64,000 nucleotides of DNA, from positions 222,813 to 286,812 of the forward strand of contig NZ_JABFAU010000004.1 in the NCBI RefSeq assembly GCF_017168335.1, read 5' to 3'. Of this stretch, positions 51,970 through 61,671 are shown in pieces. This DNA is from Rhodococcus sp. KRD162. Lineage in GTDB: Bacteria; Actinomycetota; Actinomycetes; Mycobacteriales; Mycobacteriaceae. The notes under the pieces are model-generated. The model was given only the letters and a program-made list of their open reading frames with translations. It was not told the origin of the DNA and ran no database searches. Position 1 is the stretch's first letter, and the number at the start of each line of letters is the position of its first letter. The translations under genes and the position numbers were made by a program.

Positions 51970-52943
51970 TCCCGGGGGTCGACGAATTGCTCGACGGCGC
52001 ACACGTGCTCTCGATGCCGATGCGAACGAAGTTCCGCGGCATCACCACCCGCGAGGTGCTGCTGCTGCACGGACCCGCCGGGTGGGGGGAGTTCTCGCCG
52101 TTTCCCGAATACGACGACGCCGAATCGGCTCCGTGGTTGAACTCGGCGATCGAAGCGGCGTGGGACGGACCACCGACCCCGCTGCGTCGACGCGTCCCGG
52201 TGAACGCCACAGTTCCTGCGGTGCCGGCCGCGGAGGTGGCCTCGATCCTGAGTCGCTCGCCCGGGGCGGACACGGCGAAGGTCAAAGTGGCCGAGAAGGG
52301 CCAGAGTCTCGCCGACGACGTCGCGCGAGTACGGGCGGTGCGCGAACTGGTGCCGCGCGTACGCGTCGATGCCAACGGCGGCTGGAGCGTCGACGAGGCG
52401 GTGGCGGCACTGGCGGCCCTGACCGCCGACGGTCCGCTCGAATACGCCGAGCAGCCGTGCGCCTCGGTGCCCGAGTTGGTCGAACTGAGGCGTCGAGCAC
52501 CGGGCGTTCGAGTCGCTGCCGACGAGAGCATTCGCCGTGCCGAGGACCCGATGAAGGTCGTCCGCGCAGGCGGAGCCGATATCGCGGTACTCAAGGTCGC
52601 CCCGCTCGGCGGCATGCGGGCTGTGCTCGAACTGGCCGGGGAACTGGGTGAGTACGGGGTGCCGGTGGTGGTGTCGAGTGCACTCGATTCGGCGGTCGGT
52701 ATCTCGGCCGGGTTGGCGGCAGCTGCTGCGCTGCCGCACCTCGAGTTCGCCTGCGGGCTGGGGACGGGCTCGCTCTTCGTTCGCGATGTTGCTCCCGCGG
52801 CCGAGGTGGTCGACGGAACGTATCCGGTGTCGGTGGACAGTCTCGAACCGGACCCGCAGGCCTTGGTCGAACTGGGTGCCGACGCCGAGCGGACGCAATG
52901 GTGGATCGATCGAGTTCGGCGCTGCCACCTGCTTCTGCGGTAG
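51966..52943 (+). CDS. menC: o-succinylbenzoate synthase
   Basis: MenC dehydrates SHCHC to o-succinylbenzoate (enolase superfamily). The 325-aa protein has the second-site lysine pair in TAKVKVAEKG, the metal ligands in VDANGGWSVDEA, YAEQP and ADESI, and the opposite lysine in IAVLKVAPLGG. ATG 51966 overlaps the preceding thioesterase stop, so the two are co-translated. It is shorter than plant MenC domains and matches the actinobacterial type (M. tuberculosis Rv0553). Confidence 0.93.
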   Translation: MIPGVDELLDGAHVLSMPMRTKFRGITTREVLLLHGPAGWGEFSPFPEYDDAESAPWLNSAIEAAWDGPPTPLRRRVPVNATVPAVPAAEVASILSRSPGADTAKVKVAEKGQSLADDVARVRAVRELVPRVRVDANGGWSVDEAVAALAALTADGPLEYAEQPCASVPELVELRRRAPGVRVAADESIRRAEDPMKVVRAGGADIAVLKVAPLGGMRAVLELAGELGEYGVPVVVSSALDSAVGISAGLAAAAALPHLEFACGLGTGSLFVRDVAPAAEVVDGTYPVSVDSLEPDPQALVELGADAERTQWWIDRVRRCHLLLR

Positions 52944-52995
52944 TCTTGCGCGCGGTCCGCGTTGGACCGTTGACACATCTGGGAGGAACTTCGAA

Positions 52996-53439
52996 GTGGT
53001 TGCTGCACTCAAGGATTCACTGCTCGACGAGTCGAAGGCCGACGCCCTGCGCGCCGATGTCCTCGCACTGATCGACGCCGAGGTTGCGGACAAGAAGGGC
53101 GCGAGCGGACTCGCGGTCAAGGGGGGATACGGCGCGGTGAAGAAGGTCGGGCCGTCCTACATCGACAGTGCGGTCTCGGCTCTGTGGCCTGATTTCGTGG
53201 ACAAGCTCGATCCGTTCTGGCAGTCGTACAACGTCGCCCCGCAGGGCACGTTCGGCGAGTACCTCGTCGCCAACGGGGACGCCGCGTCCGATGCCTTGCT
53301 CTCGGTCACCGATGCCCGCATCGACGAGACCGACAAGTCCGTCGTCAAGAAGTTCTACGGCAGTCTGCGCGGCTCGGCCAAGAAGAACGTCACCGAGGCG
53401 CTGCCGCGTGTCGGTGATCTGGTCGCCAAGCACGCCTGA
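52996..53439 (+). CDS. DUF6918-like small protein
   Basis: A 147-aa helical, Lys/Asp/Ala-rich protein: LKDSLLDESKADALRADVLALIDAEVADKKGASGLAVKGGYGAVKKVGPSYIDSAVSALWPDFVDKLDPFW. It matches the actinobacterial DUF6918 pattern as I recall it; the function is unknown. It lies 52 bases after menC with its own ribosome site GGGAGGAAC, 9 bases before GTG 52996. An open frame through menC is a shadow. It ends before a 22-bp hairpin that separates it from the convergent DUF2252 gene. Confidence 0.75.
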   Translation: MVAALKDSLLDESKADALRADVLALIDAEVADKKGASGLAVKGGYGAVKKVGPSYIDSAVSALWPDFVDKLDPFWQSYNVAPQGTFGEYLVANGDAASDALLSVTDARIDETDKSVVKKFYGSLRGSAKKNVTEALPRVGDLVAKHA

Positions 53440-53449
53440 GCGGCTTCGC

Positions 53450-53499
53450 CGCATGTGAGCAGAAACTCGTACCCTGCTACGAGTTTCTGCTCACATGCG
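53450..53499. terminator. 22-bp perfect hairpin between convergent genes
   Basis: Arms 53450-53471 and 53478-53499 are perfectly complementary over 22 bases with a six-base CCCTGC loop. The left arm begins CGCATGTGAGCAGAAAC. It lies between the stop of the DUF6918-like gene (53439) and overlaps the stop codon of the convergent DUF2252 gene (53491). There is no U-tract on either side, so it would be a U-less bidirectional terminator or another palindromic element. Confidence 0.8.
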
Positions 53500-54888
53500 C
53501 GTAGCGCTCAACCGCTCCCAATCGGCTTCCGTTTGATCCGCGTACAACTGCGCGAAGCGGCACAGTGCCACCTCGAGTTCGTCGGACTCGCCCGTGTATC
53601 CCGAGATCATCGACGCGCCGCTGGTGCGGGCGTGTCCCTTGGCCAGTAGCCGGCCCACCACCCGCGCGTAGTCGACCAGAGCCGGGGCGTCGATCGACGA
53701 CAGGTCGATGGTGCCTTTCATGTTGCGGAACTGGCGCACGTAGTACTGCCGCCCGTCGATGGTGGTCCAACCCAGCAACGGATCGCTCACGGTCTGCAGC
53801 GCCTGCTGGTACTCCACCACCCGCTGTCCCTGGTGATCGTGCCAGGCCGATTCGCCGTGCACATAGGGTGCGAGCACGGAGCGCCGGGCCTGTTTGAGCT
53901 GCAGAAACACCACATCGTCCTCGTTGGTGCCTTCGAGCAGTGCCACGTACGCCCGAAGCCCGACACTACCGACCCCCACGACGCGGTGCGCCACATCGAT
54001 CAACGTGTATCCGCCGAGTACTCGACGCCAGTGCGGAGTGAGGGTGAGCAGGTACTCGTCGAGTCCGACTGCGAGATGGTCTTCGTCCTTCGCCGAGATG
54101 CGGGTGGTGATCGGTGGCTCCTCGACGATTCGGCGTCTGCCCTGGTGCTTTTCGGTGAAGCGGGGCAGAACGCGGTCGCTGGTGCGTCGACGCGCCTTCT
54201 TGGTGGCGCGCTTGATTTCCTTGCGCAGCGATCCCTCGGTGGCGTCACGCTGCAGTTTCTCGGCCGTCAGACGCTGGAACGAGCGTGACATCAGCGGTTC
54301 GTCGGCGAGCCTGGCCACCTCGATCCGGTACGAGGACACACAGGCGGTGACGGCATCGCGGCACTGGTCCTCGCTGCGGCCGTTCTGCCGCCCGGCCACC
54401 CAGATGCTCGCGGCGAGGCGTCGTAGATCCCATTCCCAGGCTCCCGGGTGCGCCTCGTCGAAGTCGTTGAGGTCGATGACGAGATCGCGTTCGGGTGAGG
54501 CGTAGAAGCCGAAGTTGCCGAGGTGGGCGTCACCGCTGATGACGGGATTGATCCCGGTGGAGGGCAGCAGCGCCACGTCCCGAGCCATGACGATCGCGGT
54601 GCCACGCAGAAATCCGTAGGGGGACTCGGCCATCCGCTCGAGGCGGGTGGGAATCAACCATTCGATGCGGCCCTGATGCGAGTACTCGATCTGTTTGACC
54701 GGGTCCGGTCGATCGGGCGGCGGTGTCCAGTCGCCCAGCGATGCGATCGGAACCTTGTCTCGGAGGCGTCGACCCAGTTCGTATCGTTCGGCGCGGGGCA
54801 GTGGACGGGCGCGCAGTGAGGCATACGATGCGCCGTCGACCTCCACCGCGTCGGGGACGACCGTGTGACCTTTTCCGAAGCCGGACAT
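53491..54888 (-). CDS. DUF2252 protein (kinase-like fold)
   Basis: A 465-aa DUF2252 protein. Characteristic segments are RAERYELGRRLRDKVP, GRIEWLIPTRLERMAESPYGFLRGTAIVMARDVALLPSTGINPVISGDAHLGNFGFYASPERDLVIDLNDFDEAHPGAWEWDLRRLAASIWVAGR, VGVGSVGLRAYVALLEG and the C-terminal HARTSGASMISGYTG. The GDAHLGNF/DFDEA block resembles the catalytic loop of aminoglycoside-kinase-type enzymes, but no activity is established for the family. The start at ATG 54888 is the first good one. It is monocistronic. Confidence 0.85.
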   Translation of the reverse strand: MSGFGKGHTVVPDAVEVDGASYASLRARPLPRAERYELGRRLRDKVPIASLGDWTPPPDRPDPVKQIEYSHQGRIEWLIPTRLERMAESPYGFLRGTAIVMARDVALLPSTGINPVISGDAHLGNFGFYASPERDLVIDLNDFDEAHPGAWEWDLRRLAASIWVAGRQNGRSEDQCRDAVTACVSSYRIEVARLADEPLMSRSFQRLTAEKLQRDATEGSLRKEIKRATKKARRRTSDRVLPRFTEKHQGRRRIVEEPPITTRISAKDEDHLAVGLDEYLLTLTPHWRRVLGGYTLIDVAHRVVGVGSVGLRAYVALLEGTNEDDVVFLQLKQARRSVLAPYVHGESAWHDHQGQRVVEYQQALQTVSDPLLGWTTIDGRQYYVRQFRNMKGTIDLSSIDAPALVDYARVVGRLLAKGHARTSGASMISGYTGESDELEVALCRFAQLYADQTEADWERLSATRM

Positions 54889-54970
54889 GTGAGATCACAC
54901 TAATCCAGTGCTCTGCGGCGGCTCGACCGAACTTCCGCTATCCGATGAAGTCGATGCCGTGGCCGAGGAT

Positions 54971-56026
54971 TCACTTCGTGCGATAGTGCTGGACGACCTT
55001 GGCTCCCACCGGAACCGCGAACAGCATCATGAACACTCGGATGACCTGAGCGGCGACGACGAAGGTCACGTTGGCCCCGGTGGAGGCCGCGATGGCCAGT
55101 ACCGCGTACACCCCGCCCGGCGTGGTCGCGAGGTAGCCCTCGTAGCCGCTGGTGCCGGTCGCCGAGGCCAACCACAGTCCCAGCATCGCGCAGCCGACGG
55201 TGACAGCGATGATCAACATCAGCGACGCAGGCAGTACCCGCGAGATCGATTTCAGGCTCGCGACGGTGAATCGCAGCCCGGCCTGCCAGCCGATGACGAT
55301 GTACGCCGTCCACAGCAGCAGCGTCGGGACGGACGCGTCGAACGACACTCCCAGTACGTCGGCGAGCGTGGCCAAGATCAGTGGGCCGAGCAGCGCCGGG
55401 GCCGGTAGCCGGATCAGGCGCGCCAGCACCACACCGACGACTCCGCAGATCAGCACGAAGCCGAGATCGATATAGAGCGCCTCGTGAACGTCGGTGCCCA
55501 CCGACGAGTGTCCGGGCTTCGCATCGAAGACCAGGGTCGCAACCAGGGGCAATGTGGTGGTCACCAGCACGACGCGCAGGTATTGCACCACCGCGACGAC
55601 GCGTTCGTCGCCGCCGAGTTCCTGGGTGATCGCCACCAAGCCGGACGCACCGCCCGCGACGAGTGCCAGTGCACCGGTCAGCGAATCGACGTCTTTGCGC
55701 AGGCCGAGCAGTGCGCCCGCCGCGATGGACAACAGCAGCGTGCCCACACACGCCAGCAGTACCGGAAGCCAGCTGTCGCCGAGCGAGCTCAGGGTGTCGC
55801 CCTGTACCAGCGTTCCGATTTCCACACCCAAGACCGCTTGCGCGGCCATGCCGAGCCTGCGGGGCAGCGGAGCGCGCTCGGTTCCGGTGGTCGGTGCCCA
55901 GCCTGCGAGCGCGAAGATCACCGCAACGAACAGGGCGACGAACAACGCGGCCGAGGGAACCCCGAGTGCATCGGCTCCGACTGTCAGTCCGACGGTGACG
56001 AGAGCCAGCAGTAGCCAGCGAATCAA
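54971..56026 (-). CDS. AbrB/AmoA-type duplicated membrane protein
   Basis: A 351-aa integral membrane protein with ten or more helices, of the family named for E. coli AbrB/AmoA (not the DNA-binding AbrB). It consists of two similar halves; visible blocks are [74 protein letters not shown] and a repeat in the C-terminal half ending [40 protein letters not shown]. The role is unknown; regulation of membrane-linked processes has been proposed for the family. TTG 56026 overlaps the upstream stop (TTGA), which fixes the start. Confidence 0.8.
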   Translation of the reverse strand: MIRWLLLALVTVGLTVGADALGVPSAALFVALFVAVIFALAGWAPTTGTERAPLPRRLGMAAQAVLGVEIGTLVQGDTLSSLGDSWLPVLLACVGTLLLSIAAGALLGLRKDVDSLTGALALVAGGASGLVAITQELGGDERVVAVVQYLRVVLVTTTLPLVATLVFDAKPGHSSVGTDVHEALYIDLGFVLICGVVGVVLARLIRLPAPALLGPLILATLADVLGVSFDASVPTLLLWTAYIVIGWQAGLRFTVASLKSISRVLPASLMLIIAVTVGCAMLGLWLASATGTSGYEGYLATTPGGVYAVLAIAASTGANVTFVVAAQVIRVFMMLFAVPVGAKVVQHYRTK

Positions 56027-56610
56027 GAAGGGCGCTCGATCTCGCGAACCTCGGGTGGCAAACCCCACTCGGCACGTCCGAGTCGGCTGAGCGGAGCGAT
56101 GGCGTCGAATGCGGGGAGTCCGTCGTCGGCGAGGAATTCCGGACGTATCGACATCGCGACGACGGCACCCATGACGACGAAGCAGTTGCCCACCTCGACG
56201 ACGCGATGCAGGGTCGCCTCGATGGCGATGGGCGCGGCCGCCACGCGCGGTGGCGTCACCATCGCGCTCGGTTCGCTGTCGATGCCGAGGGCCTCGAACT
56301 CGCTGACGCCGTGGTCGAAGCTCGCCGAGCTGCCGTTGACGTCGTCGACCAACGGGGCCGTGGCCAGGTTGACGACGAACTCTCCGGTGGCCTCGATGTT
56401 GCGAAGGCTGTCCTTGCGGGTCACCGATGTGAACTGCACGACGGGCGGTTCCACCGAGGAGACCGTGAAAAAGCTGTAGGGCGCGAGGTTCGCCACACCG
56501 TCGGCGGAGACCGTGGAGACCCACGCGATGGGCCGGGGCACCACCGAGGCCGTCAGGAGCTGGTAGAAGCGACCGGGAGCGACCTCGTCGGGCCGAAAAA
56601 CTGTACGCAC
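56023..56610 (-). CDS. flavin reductase-like FMN-binding protein
   Basis: A 195-aa FMN-binding split-barrel protein of the flavin reductase-like family: [79 protein letters not shown], and a conserved C-terminal [19 protein letters not shown]. Members supply reduced flavin to oxygenases or act alone; no partner oxygenase is adjacent. The GTG at 56610 is the start. It is translationally coupled to the AbrB-type gene and divergent from menD across 63 bases. Confidence 0.85.
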   Translation of the reverse strand: MRTVFRPDEVAPGRFYQLLTASVVPRPIAWVSTVSADGVANLAPYSFFTVSSVEPPVVQFTSVTRKDSLRNIEATGEFVVNLATAPLVDDVNGSSASFDHGVSEFEALGIDSEPSAMVTPPRVAAAPIAIEATLHRVVEVGNCFVVMGAVVAMSIRPEFLADDGLPAFDAIAPLSRLGRAEWGLPPEVREIERPS

Positions 56611-56673
56611 GCCTTACATACTGTCAAAGCCCGGTTGCGGCGGCTGTCCGGCGCATCTGACACTCTGGGATCT

Positions 56674-58287
56674 GTGAATCCGTCCACCGCCCAGGCCACT
56701 GCTGTCGTCGACGAATTGGCACGTAGTGGGATCGAAGACGTCGTGCTGTGTCCCGGTTCGCGTAACGCTCCGTTGGCGTTTGCTCTGCAGGAAGCCGACG
56801 TGGCCGGACGGCTGCGGTTGCACATGCGGATCGACGAGCGGACCGCGGGTTTTCTGGCTATCGGCCTGAGCCTGGGCAGCGGCCAGCCGGTCCCGGTGGT
56901 GATGACGTCGGGAACGGCGGTGGCCAACCTTGGGCCTGCGGTCCTCGAGGCGAACTACGCGCGCATTCCGCTGATCGTCATCAGCGCCAACCGACCGTAC
57001 GAGATGCTCGGCACCGGAGCGAACCAGACCATCGAGCAGCTCGGTCTGTTCGGATCTCAGGTACGTGCGACGATCAGCCTCGGGCTCGCCGAGGAAGGAC
57101 CGAAGCAGAACAGTCAGTGGCGCAGCGCGGTCTCGCGCGTCATTGCGGCGGCCCGTGGCGCACGCTCCGGCAACGCCGGACCGGTGCACTTCGACATCCC
57201 TCTGCGTGAGCCTCTGGTCCCTGCGGTCGGCGATCCGGGCGCGCGGCCGGAGGGTCGGCCCGATGGGTTGCCGTGGACCTCGACGACGCAGGCGACACTC
57301 GACGTCCCCGTCGAACTGGATCTGACGGTGAACACAGTGGTCGTCTCCGGCCACGGCGGTGCCGTCCGACCGGAGTTGGCGGGGCTGCCGACCGTTGCCG
57401 AACCGACCGCACCGCTGCACGGAATCGCGTTGCATCCCTTGGCTCTTGCGCAGTTGAAGCCGCGTCAGGCTGTCATCACCGGCCGCCCGACGTTGCACCG
57501 GCAGGTCTCGGCGCTGCTGGCCGACCCGGCGGTCGACGTCATCGCGCTCACCACCGGACCGCGCTGGCCCGATGTCTCGGGCAACGTGTTGGCCACCGGT
57601 ACTCGTGCAGTGACCAGCGGTGCGCCCGACCCTGCCTGGATCGCTCGGTGTGCAGAGGTGTCCGAGCAGGCCGAACAGGCTGTGCATCGAGAACTTCGGG
57701 AGCATCCGAAGCCCACGGGTCTGCACGTGGCCGATACGGTGATGTCGGCTCTGCAGCCCGGAGATCAGCTGCTGCTCGGGGCGTCCAACCCCGTGCGCGA
57801 CGCGGCCCTCGTCTCGACTCCGATCCCGGGAGTGAAGGTTCTCTCCAACCGCGGCGTCGCCGGCATCGACGGCACTGTTTCGACCGCCATCGGAGCTGCG
57901 ATGGCCGGAAAGCGCCGCACCATAGCGCTTCTCGGAGACCTGACGTTTCTGCACGACGCCGCCGGACTGCTCATCGGCACCGGCGAGCCGCGTCCGGACG
58001 ATCTGACGATCGTCGTGGCCAATGACGACGGCGGCGGCATCTTCGAGCTTCTCGAGCAGGGGGATCCGCAGTACGCGGGTGTGTTCGAGCGAGTATTCGG
58101 GACGCCACACGGAATGGACCTCGGGGCGCTGTGTGGGGCTTACCGCGTCGAACATCGGTTGGTTGATTTGTCGCAGCTGGCAACCGAACTCACCGGCCAT
58201 GCCACCGGAATGCGGGTCTTGGAAGTGACCACCGAGCGATCGGGATTGCGAGATCTGCACGCGGCAATCCGCGCCCGGCTGCACTAG
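56674..58287 (+). CDS. menD: 2-succinyl-5-enolpyruvyl-6-hydroxy-3-cyclohexene-1-carboxylate (SEPHCHC) synthase
   Basis: MenD is a thiamine-diphosphate enzyme that adds 2-oxoglutarate's succinyl semialdehyde unit to isochorismate. The 537-aa product shows [36 protein letters not shown] (catalytic Glu in RIDERTAGF), [42 protein letters not shown] and the ThDP motif [15 protein letters not shown] … [11 protein letters not shown] 56674 is preferred to the long upstream open frame. It is the first gene of the menD–methyltransferase pair, and isochorismate synthase itself is not in the window. Confidence 0.95.
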   Translation: MNPSTAQATAVVDELARSGIEDVVLCPGSRNAPLAFALQEADVAGRLRLHMRIDERTAGFLAIGLSLGSGQPVPVVMTSGTAVANLGPAVLEANYARIPLIVISANRPYEMLGTGANQTIEQLGLFGSQVRATISLGLAEEGPKQNSQWRSAVSRVIAAARGARSGNAGPVHFDIPLREPLVPAVGDPGARPEGRPDGLPWTSTTQATLDVPVELDLTVNTVVVSGHGGAVRPELAGLPTVAEPTAPLHGIALHPLALAQLKPRQAVITGRPTLHRQVSALLADPAVDVIALTTGPRWPDVSGNVLATGTRAVTSGAPDPAWIARCAEVSEQAEQAVHRELREHPKPTGLHVADTVMSALQPGDQLLLGASNPVRDAALVSTPIPGVKVLSNRGVAGIDGTVSTAIGAAMAGKRRTIALLGDLTFLHDAAGLLIGTGEPRPDDLTIVVANDDGGGIFELLEQGDPQYAGVFERVFGTPHGMDLGALCGAYRVEHRLVDLSQLATELTGHATGMRVLEVTTERSGLRDLHAAIRARLH

Positions 58288-58297
58288 GCCGACATCG

Positions 58298-59041
58298 ATG
58301 CCCGACCAGATTTTCGAGCACCCGCGGTTGGTGGCCATCTACGATGCGCTCGAGGGCGATCGGGACGATCTGGACGTGTACGTCTCGGCGGCCGAAACAT
58401 CGAATGCACGCCGAGTGCTGGACATCGGCTGTGGAACAGGAAGTTTGGCGCTACGACTGGCGGCGCAAGGACTGGCGGTGACCGCACTCGACCCGGCGGC
58501 TGGATCATTGGACGTGGCCCGGCGCAAACCAGGTGCCGAGCAGGTTCGGTGGATTCAGGGGTATGCCGTGGACCTACCGGCCCTCGACGTCGATCTGGTG
58601 ACGATGACGGGCAACGTCGCGCAGGCCATCGTCGACGACGACGACTGGTCGCTCACGCTGGCGCGCATCCATGATGCACTTCGTCCGGACGGATGGCTCG
58701 TGTTCGAGACTCGGATTCCCGCACGCACGGCCTGGACCGAGTGGAACAGACGAGACTCCTTCGCAGTGCGCGATATTCCGGGTGTGGGCCGGGTGGAAAG
58801 TTGGCTGGAGACCACCGAGGTGAACGGGCCCTTGGTGAGCTTTCGCTGGACGTACGTCTTTCTCCGCGACGGTGAAGTTGTGACGTCTGACTCGACGCTG
58901 CGTTTCCGGGAGTTCGACGAGGTGCGCAACGATCTCGTCGAGCACGGATTCACCGTCCGGGATGTGCGCGATGCACCCGACCGGCCGGGTCGAGAGATGA
59001 TCTTTCACGCCGACCAGGCTCCGGGTAGCGATGTCCGTTAG
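58298..59041 (+). CDS. class I SAM-dependent methyltransferase
   Basis: A 247-aa methyltransferase with motif I VLDIGCGTGSLALRLA, an acidic motif II (ALDPAAGSLDVARRKPG), and a post-I segment VDLPALDVDLVTMTGNVAQAI. The C-terminal half is beta-rich (RWTYVFLRDGEVVTSDSTLRFREFDEV). The substrate is unknown. It follows menD by 10 bases, but the canonical menaquinone methylase MenG lies further on, so this is a separate enzyme (M. tuberculosis has Rv0556 at a similar place, a membrane protein instead). Its stop overlaps the convergent DUF2505 stop (TTAG). Confidence 0.85.
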   Translation: MPDQIFEHPRLVAIYDALEGDRDDLDVYVSAAETSNARRVLDIGCGTGSLALRLAAQGLAVTALDPAAGSLDVARRKPGAEQVRWIQGYAVDLPALDVDLVTMTGNVAQAIVDDDDWSLTLARIHDALRPDGWLVFETRIPARTAWTEWNRRDSFAVRDIPGVGRVESWLETTEVNGPLVSFRWTYVFLRDGEVVTSDSTLRFREFDEVRNDLVEHGFTVRDVRDAPDRPGREMIFHADQAPGSDVR

Positions 59042-59541
59042 CTCTCCTGCGCTGCAACCCATTCGAGAGTCTCGCCGGTTTCCTGATCGACCATGTCCTT
59101 GATCATCTTGTTGATCAGGTCTTCGATCTTGCCGCCGACGAGTGGGATCTTCACCGTCGATTCGCCCTTCACGATCAGCTTCGCGCCGGTGCCGTCGGGT
59201 CGAAGCGAGAGTGTGCCGTTCACCTTGGCGGGCAGTCCGGTGGTGCCGCCGATCAGTGTTCCCTCGGCGTGGTCGCCCTCGAGTGGCCCCCAGTGGTCGG
59301 TGCGGGAGACGATCAGCTTGCCCTTGATGACCTTGGTCACGAATCCGGGGAGCTCGGAGGTGCCCACCTCTTCGGTGATGTCGACCGTCAGACCGCCGTC
59401 GGCGTGCTTGGTCATCTCGAACCCGTCCGTCTTCTTCGCCTTGGCGAAGCGGGCGGCCCACTGGTCCTCGCTGGTCAGCGCCGCGTGCACGTCAGCGGGG
59501 GGCCGGGACGATTCGACGGTGAATTCGAAGCTGCGAGACAT
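59038..59541 (-). CDS. DUF2505 protein (SRPBCC-like)
   Basis: A 167-aa SRPBCC-fold protein of the actinobacterial DUF2505 family: SFEFTVESSRPPADVHAALTSEDQWAARF, DITEEVGTSELPGFVTKVIKGKLIVSRTDHWGPLEGDHAEGTLIGGTTGLPAKVNGTLSLRPDG and VKIPLVGGKIEDLINKMIKDM. The fold binds hydrophobic ligands such as lipids; function here is unknown. ATG 59541 is the start; an open frame upstream is spurious. It is divergent from the DUF3592 gene across 54 bases. Confidence 0.85.
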   Translation of the reverse strand: MSRSFEFTVESSRPPADVHAALTSEDQWAARFAKAKKTDGFEMTKHADGGLTVDITEEVGTSELPGFVTKVIKGKLIVSRTDHWGPLEGDHAEGTLIGGTTGLPAKVNGTLSLRPDGTGAKLIVKGESTVKIPLVGGKIEDLINKMIKDMVDQETGETLEWVAAQES

Positions 59542-59595
59542 GAGAGCAGACGCTACCCGAGCCAGGCCCGGTCGGTTGCGCAGTAGCCTGTCGAG

Positions 59596-60042
59596 GTGAC
59601 CGATACAGCCCGAGGCAGTCGAATCCTGCGTAGAACCCGCCTGGTGGTGCTCGTGGTCGCAGTCTCGATCTCGGTTCTGGCGGTGTTGCTGGTGGTCGGG
59701 GCCTGGCGAAACGATCTCACCATCGACTCCGACAAGGGCACCGCCACCGCTGAGGTGTTGTCGGCAGGCAAGCTGCGTTCGGCCGTCAGCTTCATCACCC
59801 CGGACGGGGTGACACACAACCCGGCTCTCGGGGTGCTGTATCCCACCAACCTCATCGCGGGCCAACGCATCGAGGTCGAGTACTACAAGGCCGACCCGGA
59901 TGTCGAACTGGTTCGCGTCGCCGGCCGCGACGCCAGGGTCGCCATCGTCCCGGCCGGTTCGGTCATCGTCGTCACATGGCTGATCGCAGGCCCTGCCCTG
60001 TTCTGGCTACGTCGCAAGGAGATGCAGAATGCGCAACGGTAA
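59596..60042 (+). CDS. DUF3592-type two-helix membrane protein
   Basis: A 148-aa protein: an N-terminal helix (LVVLVVAVSISVLAVLLVVGAW), an extracytoplasmic beta domain (TATAEVLSAGKLRSAVSFITPDGVTHNP … RIEVEYYKADPDVELVRVAGR) and a C-terminal helix (VPAGSVIVVTWLIAGPALFWL). This is the DUF3592 pattern. The function is unknown. GTG 59596 is the start. Its last 14 bases overlap the following glutaredoxin-type gene, so the two are co-translated. M. tuberculosis Rv0556 is a membrane protein in the same slot between menD and mgtA. Confidence 0.82.
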   Translation: MTDTARGSRILRRTRLVVLVVAVSISVLAVLLVVGAWRNDLTIDSDKGTATAEVLSAGKLRSAVSFITPDGVTHNPALGVLYPTNLIAGQRIEVEYYKADPDVELVRVAGRDARVAIVPAGSVIVVTWLIAGPALFWLRRKEMQNAQR

Positions 60043-60454
60043 GCAGTGGGTCGGTGCCGCAGTCGCGGCGGTTGCCGGGTTCGCATTGGTGAACTACGGC
60101 AACGTCGCGTCCTCGATCGTGGTGATGGTGCTCGCCGTCGTGTTCCTGCTGGTTCTGATGACGCCGGTTCTGTATCCGCGGTCGTTGCCCGACGACGCCT
60201 CGCAGGTCCTCGCGACAGAGAAGTCGGTTCCGCTCGTCTATTGGCGTCCGGGTTGCATCTTCTGCCTTCGGTTGCGGGTGGCACTGTTGCTGCGCGGGAA
60301 GAAAGCCGTCTGGACGAGCATCGCCGAGGATCCGGCCGCAGCCGCGAGAGTGCGGTCGGTCAACGACGGCAACGAGACTGTTCCGACGGTGTTCGTGGGC
60401 TCCGAACACCGCACCAACCCGAGTCCGTCGTGGGTCGTCGAGCAATTCGTGTGA
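60029..60454 (+). CDS. membrane-anchored glutaredoxin-like protein
   Basis: A 141-aa protein with one or two N-terminal helices (WVGAAVAAVAGFALVNYG and SIVVMVLAVVFLLVLMTPVLY) and a C-terminal glutaredoxin-type domain: VPLVYWRPGCIFCLRLRVALLLRGKKAVWTSIAEDPAAAARVRSVNDGNETVPTVFVG. The CIFC redox pair and the TVPTVFVG cis-Pro site are complete. It probably acts with mycothiol (mycoredoxin-like) on the inner face of the membrane. The membrane anchor is unusual for glutaredoxins. It overlaps the preceding gene and is followed 63 bases later by mgtA. Confidence 0.82.
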   Translation: MRNGKQWVGAAVAAVAGFALVNYGNVASSIVVMVLAVVFLLVLMTPVLYPRSLPDDASQVLATEKSVPLVYWRPGCIFCLRLRVALLLRGKKAVWTSIAEDPAAAARVRSVNDGNETVPTVFVGSEHRTNPSPSWVVEQFV

Positions 60455-60517
60455 CGTTGGCCCACACGTAACGTTGTACATACCGGGTCGACGGCGGGGC
60501 CGCCCACACTGAGGACC

Positions 60518-61657
60518 GTGCGAGTAGCCATCGTTGCGGAATCGTTCCTGCCCAACATGAACGGCGTCACCCACTCGGTGATCCGTGTCCTCGAACATCT
60601 CGACAAGACCGGGCACGAGGCCATCGTCATCGCCCCGGACAACCCGTCCGGCCCGAGGGCCGCGACGTGGCACGGATCGGTGCCGGTGCACCGGGTGCCG
60701 TCCGTCATGGTCCCGAAGGTGAGCTCGCTGCCCGTCGGTGTTCCCGGCCTCGGCATGGTCTCGGCGCTGCGGACGTTCGCGCCCGATGTCGTGCATCTGG
60801 CCTCGCCGTTCCTGCTCGGAGCCGGAGGCCTGGCCGCGGCCAACCGGCTGGACGTGCCCGCGGTTGCCGTGTATCAGACGGACGTCGCCGGTTTCGCTGC
60901 CAGCTACGGACTCGGCCTCACCTCGAAGGCGGCGTGGCGGTGGACCAGGAGACTGCACCGCGGGGCGGCCAGGACACTGGCACCATCCACCTCCGCAGTC
61001 GACGCGTTGGAAGCACATGGCATTCCGCGCGTGCATCGCTGGGCCAGGGGAGTGGACGCCGTACGGTTTGCCCCCTCGGCCAGGTCGCAGTCGCTCCGAA
61101 GCCGATGGGGCGCAGACGGGAAGTTGATTGTCGGATTCGTCGGCAGGCTCGCTCCGGAGAAGCATGTCGAGCGGCTCGCCGTGCTGGCCGAGGATCCGTC
61201 GATCCAGCTGGTGATCGTCGGCGGCGGACCGGACACGGCCGCGTTGCAGACTCTGATGCCGAGCGCGATCTTCACCGGGCAACTCGGCGGCGACGAACTC
61301 GCCCAGGCGTACTCGAGTTTCGACGTCTTCGTGCACCCCGGCGAACACGAAACCTTCTGTCAGGCAGTCCAGGAAGCGCTCGCCAGTGGAGTCCCCGTCA
61401 TCGGGCCCGATGCAGGTGGCCCCCGCGACCTGATCTCGCACTGCCGCAACGGTTACTTGCTCCCGGTCGAGAAGTTCACCGAGTTGCTGCCCATGGCCGT
61501 GGGAGCACTGGCCGAACCCACCACCCGGGCTCGCTTCGGCGACGCCGCCCGTAAGTCGGTGCTGCACCGAACGTGGCCCGCCATCTGCGAGGACCTGATC
61601 ACGCATTACTACGACGTGCAAGGCATCACAGCGCCGCGGGTCCAAAAGATTGCTTGA
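60518..61657 (+). CDS. mgtA: GDP-mannose-dependent alpha-mannosyltransferase
   Basis: A 379-aa GT-B glycosyltransferase (GT4) orthologous by motif and position to M. tuberculosis MgtA (Rv0557), which mannosylates a glucuronic acid-diacylglycerol and related lipids. The N-terminal domain starts [27 protein letters not shown]. The nucleotide-sugar site lies in [20 protein letters not shown] and the EX7E motif in [40 protein letters not shown] choice: the start at 60518 is a GTG with the standard N-terminus. It lies 14 bases before menG. Confidence 0.92.
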   Translation: MRVAIVAESFLPNMNGVTHSVIRVLEHLDKTGHEAIVIAPDNPSGPRAATWHGSVPVHRVPSVMVPKVSSLPVGVPGLGMVSALRTFAPDVVHLASPFLLGAGGLAAANRLDVPAVAVYQTDVAGFAASYGLGLTSKAAWRWTRRLHRGAARTLAPSTSAVDALEAHGIPRVHRWARGVDAVRFAPSARSQSLRSRWGADGKLIVGFVGRLAPEKHVERLAVLAEDPSIQLVIVGGGPDTAALQTLMPSAIFTGQLGGDELAQAYSSFDVFVHPGEHETFCQAVQEALASGVPVIGPDAGGPRDLISHCRNGYLLPVEKFTELLPMAVGALAEPTTRARFGDAARKSVLHRTWPAICEDLITHYYDVQGITAPRVQKIA

Positions 61658-61671
61658 GTAGTCTGGTCTCC

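Noticed and set aside
56614..58338. 574-codon minus-strand open frame antisense to menD
   Set aside because: menD is unambiguous; the antisense frame has no motif and typical shadow composition.
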